64,000 bases of DNA from Solea solea (lineage: Eukaryota; Chordata; Actinopteri; Pleuronectiformes; Soleidae). The DNA lies in NCBI RefSeq assembly GCF_958295425.1, contig NC_081154.1:8854341-8918340 (forward strand). Direction: 5' to 3'. The notes beneath the pieces are model-generated. The model saw only the letters and a list, made by a program, of their open reading frames with translations. It had not been told where the DNA came from and did not search any database. The position numbers were made by a program, and so were the translations under genes. Below, one piece after another: positions 25,546 to 61,815 of the stretch (within the stretch, counting starts at the first letter, position 1; each line of letters opens with the position of its first letter).

Positions 25546-26979
25546 AACACCTGTACAGGTGCATCTAAGAGATGAAGCAGGAGTGTTTCCCAGATTGTTG
25601 GAATAGTGGAATACATTATATGTGGTTAGTGTGTGCTTCTGCATGCTTGGCACATCATCAATGGCTGTCAAATCTGTCAAATCATTGGCTAAAATTGGCA
25701 GTGAATGCAGGAATACTCTCTTTGTTTGCTCTTCAAACTGAAAACTGTATTGGGAAAATACATAATAAACAATGTCCTTTCTGTTAGGTGTGAGATAATG
25801 CAAAGGTGGACACCTCCAGAAAAATAATCATGCAACGAGCACAACGTTCATAGACTTCGCAGTTCAGTTTTTCTTCCTTTTTTTTCTTTTTTAAGGTGGT
25901 CAGACGTAGGGAAAAGCAACGCAAGGGGAAACTGCTAAATTGGTCGAAAGGTTTTGGTCCAAGCGAGACAGGAAATTACACAATTAGCTGAACAAATTCT
26001 GCAAATAGTTAGGAACACCACCACCACCACCACCCCCACCCCAAAAAAAATAGAAAACAAAGTGGAACGCAGCCTTAGGAAGTGCCATGGGCTCTGCATC
26101 ACTCATGGGCCCACCTTCAGAAAAAAGAGGGAAAAAAAGAGAAGTGCGCTGGATTTGTTTTCCACATGCAGTCACATTCTTGGCAGCACCTTAGCATGTC
26201 CTGGCCAAAAGAGGGTGGGAAGAGGAGGGATGAGAGAGAGAGAGAGAGTGTTTTCTCTTTGCTTTCTTTTGGCTCATTGCCCAGTTCATTAAAAGTTAAT
26301 ATGTAAAATGTATCTATGGATGTACTTTAATCTTTGGCTTACATCACCCCTAAGCAGACATGTTTTTGTTGTTTTTTCTCTTTTTCCACACACACACAGG
26401 TCTTGTGAAAGTATGCATGGCTCGGCTTAGCTTCTACTCACAAAATGTACAATTGAATGTGTATTTTTAAATAGTTGTAAAAACCAACAATAGAGTGTCC
26501 ATGGGTATTCCCACTGTACTTAGCCTAGTGGGTCTGTCTGGACAAAAATTAAATCAGCATTATTTTATTTTTTACTTTTACTGTCGCATGCACACTATTG
26601 AACCCAAACAAGTATTGTCCATTACCACAAGACGCACTTGTGAAGCTGATGTGACAAAAACAAGCGAGATCACACATGCACCCGTACACGCATCAGCCTT
26701 GTTGCGATGCATTTGCATGTTGTTTGCTGCAGTGGGAACGCTGGAGCGACAAGAATGAGTGACATTGTGATGCTGACAGGGGAAGAAGAAGAAGAAGGAG
26801 GAGGCTGACGGATGAGTTGTCAGTGAGCAGTGGCCTGCAAGTGCGCAGATGTCTTGTCTAAATTTATGTCTTTGATTGCTCGTCAGTCCAAGTGCCAGGC
26901 ACCAGCCAGCTCTGCCTTGCTGTGCCACTGGCCTTCCCTTCATACAGCCACTGACAGCTGCTGGTGACGACTGCAGAGG

Positions 26980-26980
<1 letters not shown>

Positions 26981-27040
<60 letters not shown>
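26981..27040. repeat. (CTG)20 trinucleotide repeat, CTG in the thra sense strand
   Basis: An uninterrupted 60-base tract. In a thra primary transcript it would read as (CUG)20. The minus-strand poly-glutamine ORF it creates has no other support. Confidence 0.97.
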
Positions 27041-27041
<1 letters not shown>

Positions 27042-27942
27042 GTGTGTAAACAAATTTATTAAGTGAGCTCCCATCTGCCTGTTTGCATGAACAAACATGT
27101 TTACATAGGCCAACTGGCTGAGACGGTGGACACTGACATGTGAAATGTCCCTATGACAACGACTGAAAGACTGAAAGAGAATTGAAATGCAGGTGTTGTG
27201 TGTTTTCAAGACTTGAAAAGTGTTTGAATTTGTGCTTGAAAACACAAACTTTTACGAGTTTACAATTGTGTAACACCTTCTTTCACCATCTGACTGAGCT
27301 TATTAGATACATTAAGTTGTAAAATGTGCTATGTAAATCTACTTCAAGACAGGTGACACAATAATGTGTGTGATTTCTTTTCAATTTTTTTACCCTTCTG
27401 CTATTATAAATCACACGTTTGGTCGCTTCTAGCACTTTTGAACACTTCTTCTAGTGTGATTTGAAAAAGTGAGATAATCAGTGTTAGTATGTACACCATG
27501 TATTTGTTTGTATATGTAATTTATCACAGCTGTAAAACTGTCAAAAATGGTTGAAAATTGCTTGAATTTGACCTTAGAAAAGGTATAAGAAATGAGTGTG
27601 GCCACGTTTGTGTCCGTAACTGTTAATGTAATTGTAGTGCGTAGTATCAAGCGTAACTGCCACGATCCCCAGGGGATCAGCTATCCCAAGGAATTCTGTT
27701 TTAGTAGCCTTATCCTAGTTTTTGTTATTATTAGTTGTCAAAGCGACGTGCAGACAACCAGAGAGCGAGGTGAAGACAGATGGAGATCTGGTGAAAAGTC
27801 TGAAGAAAGAGAGAGAGAGGGAGAGAGAGCAAAAATAGGTCTGAAAGATAAACGAGACAAGGACAGACATTTGATGAAAGGGCGAGATAAGGCCCAGTAA
27901 TTGAAAAAGATGATAAGAGAAAAGGCAACAGCTCCAAAAATA

Positions 27943-28062
27943 TACAGCAGGGCCCAAAAGTCTGAGACCATTTTCCCATGAGAAAAAAATAAAATATATA
28001 TATATATATATACACTATGCACACTGTGCCAAAGTGTTGTCAGACTTTTAAAAAGCACTGTA
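27943..28062. mobile_element. short inverted-repeat element (candidate MITE)
   Basis: The left end, TACAGCAGGGCCCAAAAGTC followed by TGAGACCA, pairs with the reverse complement of the right end (TACAGTGCTTTTTAAAAGTC then TGACAACA). Between them lies an AT repeat. The family TACAGnACTGTGCAAAAGTC is common at ends of fish repeats, and a related terminus occurs at about 51855. No clear target duplication was found. Confidence 0.4.
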
Positions 28063-28469
28063 CATACATTGCAATGTTGTGTCATGTGGCCCCGTGCCCA
28101 GGGTGTCATGTATGTGTGTCCTTGGTGAGTGCAGACATATCTATATGTGCGCCCCAGTGGGCATACAGCACATGCAAACAGAATAAGAAACATATTGTTA
28201 CCAGCAGAGTCAGGGTAGGACACAGTGTTCCTGTTTTCAGCAAGTCAGCACAGGGATTTACAGTGTGTACTATAGGAAAGGCTTGCTGGTGTACACACTG
28301 CGATGGGGCCCTCCTGAGGAAACGGGCTAAAAAAAACACACTGAACTTAATATTGTAATCAAAAGAAACCTGTAACAATCCGAGGCAAGCGTTGTTTGTT
28401 GAAACGTCGTGGTATATACGCTCAACAAGGAGTGCGTTCTGATGATTATGGCCTCAAACGCTCTGGGTC

Positions 28470-28487
28470 TAAGTAGGTCAAAGTTCA
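28470..28487 (+). promoter_or_regulatory. RORE (ROR/Rev-erb site) fused to a DR1 element
   Basis: TAAGTAGGTCA matches the monomer consensus WAWNTRGGTCA completely. The same AGGTCA is followed after one base by AGTTCA, giving a DR1 usable by HNF4 or PPAR-RXR. Binding is inferred. Confidence 0.4.
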
Positions 28488-28599
28488 CCGAGTTTGTAAC
28501 CAGACACTCGTGCGTTGACGTTTCCCTCGATCGGCCTCCTGCGTCAAGCATGACATGCATAAGTAGTCAGGTGTCATTGGTACCACCAGGAACAATGAC

Positions 28600-28608
28600 A
28601 TATGTATG

Positions 28609-28665
<57 letters not shown>
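28600..28665. repeat. (AT)n microsatellite with ATGT start
   Basis: TATG units pass into a pure TA repeat of more than 20 units. Confidence 0.97.
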
Positions 28666-28669
<4 letters not shown>

Positions 28670-31509
28670 TGCTCTTATTACTGCTCTGTGTTTACATATT
28701 TAGGTTGAAATCCATTTTTATTACCTTCACCTGAGGTTATTTGCCACAGTCAAGGTCAAAACACAAAAGAACAGTGGCAAAAAAACATTATTCAGTGTAT
28801 TATTTAGTCGTCAGATTCATTTATGCGCCTGGTTTTGCAATGAAGCTTTCAAAAGTTCTGACTTCTTTACATAAAAGAGTCACTTGCACTGTTGCACATA
28901 GGTTCCTGAGTGTGAATATCTGTGTGTGTGCCAACGTTAGGCCCTGAGGTGACATTAAGGAAGATGGCATTTAGTCACTTTGCTGTGATCCATTAATAAT
29001 CCCTTGACAGTAATGAGCCTGGCGAGAAAGCAAACAGAGATGTCGCATGAAACATGATCATTTTGTCTTTCACAGCTTGCGAGTCTGTGTGTGTGTGTGT
29101 GGGGGGGGGGTCGGGTACTTACACCTACCTCCTCACTTTCCACCTTCATTTCCTCCTTGACCAGTGTGCACATGGACACATCAACAACTTGGCCCTATCC
29201 CACTCCATTACTTAACCACTAATTGCACACGCCACCTTTGGGAAACAGGATCAGTGACCCTAACCTTTTTTTCTGCCGTACTGTTCATGGTGTGAATGTT
29301 AACAAGGTTTTTCCTTAACGGTGTGATGGCAGAGATCTGCTTGCGGCAGTTGAGCAACACCGAGGTTTATACTCTGCAGTGTGGAGGGGAAGAAGAAACG
29401 TATGTGGCTAGTTTAGTTCTAAATGTTTTATTTCTAAATCTCAATTTACAAAAGTCAATATTTTGAGTAAAGCCTCGTCAGAAATCCTGTATCTTGCAGA
29501 CTTTACTGTAAAGTCAAATAATTGACTATAAAGCTGATGACTTTGTCTAAAAGTTCTGAGAAACTTCTTTTTCAGGCACTTTCACTTTTGATAATCTGGA
29601 TTAAAATTTGTCTCAAACACTTTGAACTCGATGAACTGCTTTGATAAACTGAGAAACATGCAGATAATCTACAGTGTTACTGTGGGTGGACTGTCTTTAT
29701 CAGTTTTTATTAGGAGCAAATGTCTTTGTCGGGAACACGCCGCCCAGCTCTCTATCTCAACACGCATGCATTACTATCATACAGAGCAGAGGGTCACATG
29801 CTCCCAAACATGGGGATGTTTGTTTGATGTCATTGATTCGTATCTCGGCAACTCGCGCTGGTCATGTGGAGGGTTAAAAATACTCAGCGCTGACAATGGA
29901 ACTCTGTTCATCGAAGACAAATTTGAATGATGACAACACACGTGTAGTTGTGAGACGGTAAAAATCCTAGTACCTAGTTTTGGCCTAATTTAATTTAATT
30001 TTATTTTATTAAATTTAATATAATAATGATTTAAATGTCGGTTTGTACTGACAGAGCAGGTTGGTGCACTATATGGCTCTGTCGTCCAGTGTCACAACAA
30101 AAGATCAAGAATGTTTGTGTCACGGTTTCATGTCCCGTCGAGAATACTTGTCATTCAAAGTCTAATATGACTTGAAAGTAGCAATGAGGTAACGCAGCTT
30201 TGAGCCGTTCCACTTGAGCAGTCATAAGTAACTTAAATCTGGCCTTTATCAGTGTTCTTTATCCTCTGTACTCGCCAGCGTTTCAGTTCACTTTATTTTC
30301 CCTGAGAAACAAACTCAACTAAATATAGTTTCAGCCCACTCTTGCTTTAATAACAAATCCAATTAAATTCTCGATCAAACCTCAACCCTAAACATCCTCG
30401 AACTTAATGATTTCTCTCCAAGTTAGAACAACATTTCACACCGCCCTGCTTATTGCTGGAGGAATTCATCCGCCCCTTCTCTTTCTGCTCTCTTTCTCGT
30501 GAACAGAGGGACATCGATCTCTCTGGACTGGAACAGAGGAGAAAGAGACTAGGTCATGTTTAATTAATACGGAGCTTCTCCAGGCGTCAACACGCACTCA
30601 CTAGTTATTCTTTTGATGTATTTTAAAGTCTGTATTTCAGAGCGTGCAATTAAAGGTGAACCCCGCTTGAGGGAGAATGCCAGTTTTTTTTTTTTTGCAG
30701 GGCCCAATTAAAATTTTGCAGGCTGTAGTGGGAGAGAAGTGAATCAAGGTGCGTGCGACTGGGTGTGTGGGTGTGCGCACACTCTATAAAAGCAAAAAAA
30801 ACAAACATCTGAGAACGTTCATATTTATTTTCACGGGAAGTGTCACACTTTGTTTGCAAACACCAATCTGGTTTATGCTCACAGGTTACAGCCTCTTGAG
30901 TGATGGTTATACAAGTGTTAATAGAGATGTTGTTTGGCCCTACCATCCTGGAGTGGTAGCGATCGACGTACAGCTGACATACCTTACGTTATAGACATAC
31001 GTGGTTGTATAATGGTAGCAGAAGTGTATCAATATTCCTATATTAACTCCCTGAAACATGAGTTTTAACACTTTGTCTTCCAGTTCTAGATTTGTGGGTT
31101 TCTTCTGTTATCATTCAACGCTGGTTTTATTCCAAGTCACTTCTTCAACCTCAACCTGAGAACATATCCCACATTCTTTCTTTCACTCTTTGTTTTTTTA
31201 TCTCCTGTTTGTCTTTCACTCTTTTACTCTTTCTTCAAACATGCTCCAGTATGTAATATTTCCTGGCTTCACACCGCTTGATAAACTGACCCTGGATGTA
31301 GGGGATATTGATATAAGCAAATATTTTCCCGGTGCGTGCATGGGTAGAAGAATACATCCCATGCACATTCAGGTTTATTCAGTTTCATTTGACAATGTTT
31401 TTGAGGGCTTTGTGCCTGTTGCATTCACCCTGACTGTAAACCTGACAGGCTGGATCAGTCTGGTGGCTCAATGCAGCCTGGACGTCCCGGCCGTCCCCAA
31501 CGCCCATTA

Positions 31510-32040
31510 TACAGGGATGTCTAAAATTACTTGGGATGGGCATTTCAAGCAAAGATGCTATTCAACAGTCACACACAAACACACACCTTACCCTACAGCA
31601 GCTTCACTTTACTGTGGTCTTTAAGAGGGAGGGAAAAAAAAACATCAGTGCTCCAGCCAAACGTACAATATAGACTTTAAATTCAATTTCTACTCCAGAC
31701 AATATTTCGTCACAGGGCATGTATTTATTCCAAGATATCAAGCAACAGCACACTCCAGTGAACTGCGGAGTTCGCTAGAGAGAGTAATGTGGAGTTTACA
31801 GCGTGATGATTTGTGAGCTGTGAAGAGAAACGGCTCACAAGATGCATTCAATGAACTGGGTAAATGTCATGACTTATGCGGGGTCCACGGCATGTTGAGG
31901 TGAGGGGAACGACTTCAAGATGCATTCAAGAAACCGTGTAAATTGCATCCGTTCTGCAAACACACATGCAGTCCAGAAACCAAATACCTGCTGCTGCTGC
32001 TGCCACCTTGTGGTAATGAGGTCATTAGAGAAGTTCAGTT
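31510..32040. repeat. unnamed interspersed repeat, copy 2
   Basis: It matches copy 1 near 7013 in the same order: GGGATGGGCATTTCAAGCAA, AGATGCATTCAATGAACT, AGATGCATTCAAGAAACC and CTGCTGCTGCTGCCACCTT. Both copies have lost any ORF. A 144-codon ORF (31190-31624) overlaps its start and is probably chance. Confidence 0.5.
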
Positions 32041-34756
32041 TTGTATCTTTTTTTTTTTTTTTAACATAGTCATGAATACACTTGTCCATCTTCCTTGTTT
32101 TCTTTTCAAATATGGCATATTTGCTCATTTATTTGCTGGTACTATAATGGCTGGTATTAGCTAATCACACAGCTGGCCCCGTTTCTATGTTGTCCTGTGT
32201 TCTCACAGTGGAATAAGCAGCTAATTGTTTATGCTGCAAACACAAATAACAACAGTGAGACGAGTGCCACTTCAGCAGTCAAAGTAACAGAAGCCCCGGG
32301 GGCTGACAGTGAGTCCGGTTCACCATGTCGATCCTGTTGTGCTGCACGTCTGACCTCACAGTGGTTCACAGGCAGCAGATTGTTTTTGTGTGTGTGTGTG
32401 TCATATGTGTGACTGTGCTGGAGGCCAGTAGTGTTTTACGCATTGTCTTCATAAGATTCTTTTCATTAAGTTTGAGCTGTCTCTTTATGTGACTGGTGAT
32501 AATTAACTATTGAAGTAGTGTAAAAGGTGTAAGAACTACTGTAAAAAAAATATGTTTTTCTGCAGTTTTACTGCACTGACAGTAGAAAAGAGGGTTTATT
32601 ACCAGCTATTTCTACCATGTTTACAATGTTAACTCATGAATCCAGGGGACTACTCTGGAAAAAAAAAGCCTTTTTTAATTATCTCTCTCTTTTGTAATTA
32701 GTTGTTCTGTAAAATGTCAGAAATAACAACAAATATATAAACTATGATTTAAATCTTAACGCCCAATTAAACAACATGATTTTAAGTGGTACCCAAAAAG
32801 CTTATATAATCTCTTTTTAATACAATGTATAATTGGTTTGAAGTAGAAATATGCAGCAGAGAAAACACAATATTCCTTTGACTGCAGAGAAAGGCTGTTT
32901 TGAATATCACTTATAATCTCTCTATTAGGAGCAAAAGCAATGATAATATCAGTCTCGCATAGGGCTATTGTCATTCTCTGTATCCCACTGTTCCGGATTA
33001 TGGAGTCATTGAACCGCGGATTAGTAGGGGGAAAAGAATAAAGCCCTTCTTGGACAACGGAGGAGGGAGGCAGGGGCTAATGGATCAGGACCTCCTGAGC
33101 TCTTACACATGCACACACACACACAAACACACATGCTCTTTCACACAGTTTCAGCTGCTCATCCCAAAGCTACTTAACCCTGGTCACGAGGTGACACTCA
33201 GTAAGCAGGTTTTCCAGGTACTTTCCAGATGTCACAGCAACAGTTAGAGGTCTTGTGGTGGTGTGTGTGTGTGACTTGGAGGAGTCCCCGGGTCCCCCGT
33301 CCCATGCCAGCAGCATTAGGAAAAGCCTCTGTTTCACATGACAAAGGGTCATGTAATGATGGATAGAATTTTTTTAGACTCACTCACATGGGAGAGTTAG
33401 TGGAGTTGACAGCGTTGAGCATTTAGGGAAGTTTTCATTAAGTTCCTCACATGGCAGGAGCATTTGGTGGAAGTGCATTGCAGATATAGCGATCTCTGTG
33501 ACTTGGCAGTTGCATGACATTTTGTTGATGAGAATTTAGGGTTAGCTACATCGCTATGGAAATGTCTCTTTACTTTGCCAATCATCCGCATCTACGATTG
33601 GCATGTTTTGTGAGAAGGTAATGTCTTCTCGGAAGAATGAAAGAGATCCAGTATGCCCGACAGTGTGCTTTGCATTGGCTTTGTAAACTAATTGGCAACA
33701 AAGACTGAATGTAAAGAAACAATCTGTGTCTCAAATTCAGAGTCACCAGGCAGATTCAGGGGCTGGTGAGGTAATATAAATGGCAAGAAGTACAGGGAGA
33801 GAAAGCCTTTGCAGAGCTTTTGATCTCAGTGATTCATGGCTTGGCAATTCAAAGACCCTTTTGAGAGAAACCATCAAAGCTGAATGTGAAATCTGTCAAA
33901 ATCCAAAAATCATGTTAAAGTTTGAACATATTGCAGTGCCAAAGCAGGAGTATCTGACTTTAATTGAGGATTTTCTTCTCTTTTTTTTCACTCAAGAAAG
34001 AGTCAGATATTTGTCCTAAGCACCTTGCAAAGTCTTGGATGAAAGAGTTGCATGTTAAAAAAAAACACAAGTTTTGTGTAAATAAAGGTGTTTGTTGTTA
34101 TTTTTTAACGTTTCGGTGAGTTTCAAAGACCGTCTATAGATTACAATTTGCTTTTATATTGAATCATTAAAGCAGATTTGTTGACAAAGAAGGAGCTGAA
34201 GTCATAAAAAATGACCAATAATGTCATCAGACATTAAGGAAACGTGTTAAACTGAAATGTACTTTTCAGCTGTTTATGTTTACGTTATGGAAAAGGAGTT
34301 CAAGTGCACAGTAGCTCCTCGATCCGACTGTTCCCTCAAATGACCTGGAAACTTTGAGTCTAGTGGAATCAGAGGGAGGGAGACAACATGCATATAGCCC
34401 CTTGAGCATCAACATACCTTTTTTTTGTAAGGTGTGCAACTAATGATTCTGTTAATGATTCATTTGTAAAATGTAATTCCTGCCTGACAGATTAGTTTGT
34501 TATTTCAGGGCTGTAAACTCTGTAATCTGACTGTGGTCTTTGTTGTTTGTTCTCCTCCAGACTGGTTGTCACTCCACCCTCCATATTCCTGAGATCAACA
34601 TCCACCTCGCGAGCCCCCTCCGGCCTGCCCATTTTACCCCAGACATACCTCCAACGTCTCACATACTTTGCAGCTTCACACCGAGCTACAAAACACCAGC
34701 CTCGAAGGGGGTCCACTCCTTTTTGGAGCCCCTCTTTCTAGGGACGGGACCCTGTC

Positions 34757-34768
34757 ATGTTTCACTGA
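34757..34768 (+). promoter_or_regulatory. uORF 1 in thra 5' UTR (Met-Phe-His-stop)
   Basis: A three-codon upstream ORF with G at -3, the best Kozak context among the upstream ATGs. Scanning ribosomes would meet it first within this exon. Confidence 0.55.
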
Positions 34769-34847
34769 TCGACCCCTCCCGACCAGCGAATGACAAGTGT
34801 GCATTCGAGGGTGGGGCTTGCCTCAGTCTCTCATAATTGGCTGCTGG

Positions 34848-34862
34848 ATGGAATTAAGGTGA
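34848..34862 (+). promoter_or_regulatory. uORF 3 abutting the thra start codon (Met-Glu-Leu-Arg-stop)
   Basis: This short ORF is in the same frame as thra and stops with TGA directly before the receptor ATG (TGAATG). Such zero-distance termination could either block the main start or allow local re-initiation. It also proves that the main ORF cannot extend upstream. Confidence 0.55.
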
Positions 34863-59315
<24,453 letters not shown>

Positions 59316-59679
59316 CACGCATCTGCGACCATGCGCGTGGAAGAGGAAGCTGGTGCTAAACGGTAGATGGGGAAGGGCCATCGGTTTTTTGGTAGGGGAA
59401 GGATGGAGGGAGAGAGAGCCCTCTCGGCAGGAATCTGCTTTTCTCCGCCGTCACATTTACCGCATGTGATTTGGAAAAAAAAAAAAACTGGAAACAATAA
59501 TAGCAAAAACAACACACCAGCAACAGGAGAGTCGAGCAAACAAAGGAGTTTGTCTTTTTGAACACCCTCTCCTCCACCTCTTTCCCTTCCTTTTACTTAC
59601 CCCAGTTTTAAATCCGTGTGGGGGGCCCTTCTGTCTGAGCATGATGTCTTATCTAGCAAGAGTTGTAGCCATTTGCCAA

Positions 59680-59730
59680 GACACACACACACACACACAA
59701 CACACACAAACACACACAAACACACACACA
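59680..59730. repeat. (AC)n microsatellite in the 3' UTR
   Basis: CA repeat with three AA interruptions, the first of several in the thra 3' UTR. Confidence 0.95.
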
Positions 59731-59925
59731 GCCTGTTCCACCTCAGTTCTTCAGAGCAGAGCTCTTTGCACGGGTCTGTTCCCTCTCTGTTTTTTGTAGC
59801 GGTCAAAACTTCACATGTCATGAATTCAGTGTCTCTTCAGCATCAGTGCTGACCAGCACCTCTCAGTATTATTCATGAGTAAAGAGATGAGAAAGTAAGG
59901 TCAACAACACTCCACCTTCATGCAG

Positions 59926-59957
59926 GCACACACACACACACATATATATATATATAC
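59926..59957. repeat. compound (CA)n(TA)n microsatellite
   Basis: CA repeat passing directly into a TA repeat, in the 3' UTR. Confidence 0.93.
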
Positions 59958-60259
59958 AATCAGCAAACACTGCACATTGAAATTTCAGTAGATGTTAATT
60001 CCTCTAGTGTTTCACACAGCTTTAGTAAAGCTGCCAGACCTATTTGTTACCAATTTTTCAACTCAATCTGAGCCGTTACAGCTGTTTTTGGAGCTACTTC
60101 TTCTTAGATCTCTGTGAAACCGGTGCTATATTTATATCAGGCTACTCCAGTTTAATGAAACTTGTGTTGTCAACCTTTGAAAAACCGCGCAGACCGTGGC
60201 TCCATATCTACCTTCATTTTATGTCATTGGACCGGCTCCTGTGACATGTAGTACACATT

Positions 60260-60287
60260 ACACACACACACACACACACACACACAT
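60260..60287. repeat. (CA)n microsatellite
   Basis: Pure CA repeat in the 3' UTR. Confidence 0.95.
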
Positions 60288-60627
60288 ACTGACACATATA
60301 AGCAGACTTGCCTAGTCACTGCTCACGCTGCTCATGCCAGCAGCCCGGCATCTTATGAATAACAATTAAGCCCTTCTCTGTCTCTCGCACCAAGGAGTTA
60401 CTGCAACGATAGAAGGGAGAGACACTTGGAGGCGGAGAGGCGGTGGGGGGGGGGGAACTAGATTTAATAGCTGGAGTGTAAATTCAGAGCCAGGGGTCGA
60501 GAGTAAATCTTGCAAACCCGGCCTCCAAAAAGGTTTTGAATAGCAGCAACCACCAGCAGGACCGCAAAGCTCATCTGACACACACACACACACATTTTCT
60601 CTGTCTCCTTTGCTCTCCCTCTCTCCT

Positions 60628-60661
60628 ACACACAAACACACACACACACACACACACACAC
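60628..60661. repeat. (CA)n microsatellite
   Basis: CA repeat with one AA interruption in the 3' UTR; a shorter CA tract lies 35 bp upstream (60578-60594). Confidence 0.95.
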
Positions 60662-61790
60662 TTTAACACATATACATAAAAAAGACAACATCACCTCAGA
60701 GTAACGTGAATGCCTCATTTTACTGTATTCACTGCGTGGCAGTGTCGATATACAGCCCTAACCTGCAGGGTTTGTACAGAGTCCTCTCCTCATGGACTCA
60801 GCTCAGTGTGGCCCCTCCAGGCTTCCATACACATTTGCCTTTTTTTTTTACCATGGGCATCACTGAGAGCAGGCAAATGCCAAGAAGGCTACCATTTACC
60901 TCAATGTGGACACACCCCTAGGCTGGGGCAGCAATACTGCCCCTGTGGTTTCAGGCACTACCTCACCTCTGTGGGCACAGGGCAGCTGCCCACAGCCTCC
61001 ACACAGACATAATCCATTCAAGTTGACGCATGTGTTGCTGAACACACAAAATGTGCAGATTTTTTTTTGATTTTTTTTTTTTTCCTCGTGTAGATGCACA
61101 CTTGCAGTCACGGAAAGACAAAACACTCACAGCATACGTACACACACACCCTCAGTGCTATCACTTGGTTAAAAAAAGAAAATGAAATACCACTGAAGAC
61201 AGGAGGGCCTGCCATCGCCCTGGAAGCTCTTACCAACTCCAGGGAATGGTACCCATTACATTCGGGTTATTTCTTTTTTTCTTTTTTTTTTTTGTTATAT
61301 GGGACCAAGTGTCATCTTTTGAAAATTTGGATTTACTTATTTCTGAAAAGAAGCAACGAAGGACAGCGTGGATGTCCGGCCCTGCTGACACCCAAGGATA
61401 AGGATAAGATGAGCGATGAAGAGTAATTGAAAACCAGTGGTGGCTACGTCCGTTGAATTAGTATGTATAGACGGGGCAGTTTCTGTCTGCGACATGGTGA
61501 TCTTCCACAGTTCACCTATGATGTCGGCCATTGGGTCTTGATATAATATTCTAATGGAAATGAATTTTTTTCCCCATGCATGGACAGTGCACTAGGACTT
61601 AAAGTAAAAAAAAAAAAAAAGATGGGATGTTTTCAACTGAAATGAAACGCCGTAGTTCCATGCACTTTACCAATGCTCACAACTAAATCACTAATATCTT
61701 GTGAGGGAGAATCCAACTGCGATGATCGTAGTGTATTAGCCAAATGACCGTACAAGAATATGGATTTGATTTAAAGAAAAATTTTAAAAA

Positions 61791-61800
61791 AATAAATAAA
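61791..61800 (+). terminator. candidate polyadenylation signal (overlapping AATAAA pair)
   Basis: Two overlapping AATAAA hexamers follow an A-rich stretch. They are the first canonical signals after the thra stop codon. The downstream sequence is not strongly GU-rich, so use is uncertain. ATTAAA variants occur further on at 62336-62341 and 62381-62386. Confidence 0.45.
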
Positions 61801-61815
61801 AGCCCAATCTGTTCA

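Larger units (their letters stand above)
23001..34560 (+). other. thra 5' intron, third part
   Basis: No coding exon recognised. Contents are a repeat-like block with three tandem 12-mers and a YY1-like motif (23192-23230), two RFX-type palindromes (23558, 25532), an inverted repeat (24158-24194), the (CTG)20 tract (26981-27040), an inverted-repeat element (27943-28062), a RORE/DR1 site (28470-28487), an AT repeat (28600-28665) and the second copy of an unnamed repeat (about 31510-32040). It ends in the acceptor for the first coding exon. Confidence 0.6.
34561..34862 (+). other. thra: thra 5' UTR part of the first coding exon
   Basis: A strong acceptor (TTTGTTGTTTGTTCTCCTCCAG) sits directly before this stretch, and the sequence runs without a break into the receptor ATG. 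It contains three upstream ATGs with short ORFs (see the uORF entries). An open frame crosses the acceptor and stops at 34836, but it starts inside the intron and matches nothing I recognise, so I treat it as non-coding. The acceptor is inferred from sequence; an alternative promoter upstream of it could make the exon longer. Confidence 0.7.
59316..61815 (+). other. thra: thra 3' UTR (minimum extent)
   Basis: The sequence after the stop codon has no further receptor coding. It holds several CA repeats (59680-59730, 59926-59957, 60260-60287, 60578-60594, 60628-60661), T and A runs, and no splice-flanked exon that I recognise. The proximal end is set by the tandem AATAAA at 61791-61800; cleavage would fall some 10-30 bases beyond. 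ORFs here, including a 110-codon one at 61094-61426, look like chance. Confidence 0.6.

Noticed and set aside
26940..27245. Minus-strand ORF with a glutamine run
   Set aside because: The run is only the CAG side of the (CTG)20 repeat; no splice sites or similarity support a gene.
27738..28223. 161-codon minus-strand ORF
   Set aside because: It runs through the AT repeat and the inverted-repeat element and is low-complexity.
31190..31624. 144-codon + strand ORF
   Set aside because: It starts in T-rich sequence, overlaps the second copy of the unnamed repeat and has no recognisable motif.
34540..34836. 98-codon ORF crossing the acceptor into the 5' UTR
   Set aside because: Its ATG lies in the intron, and its frame ends before the receptor start. 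The polypyrimidine tract and acceptor inside it favour non-coding UTR.
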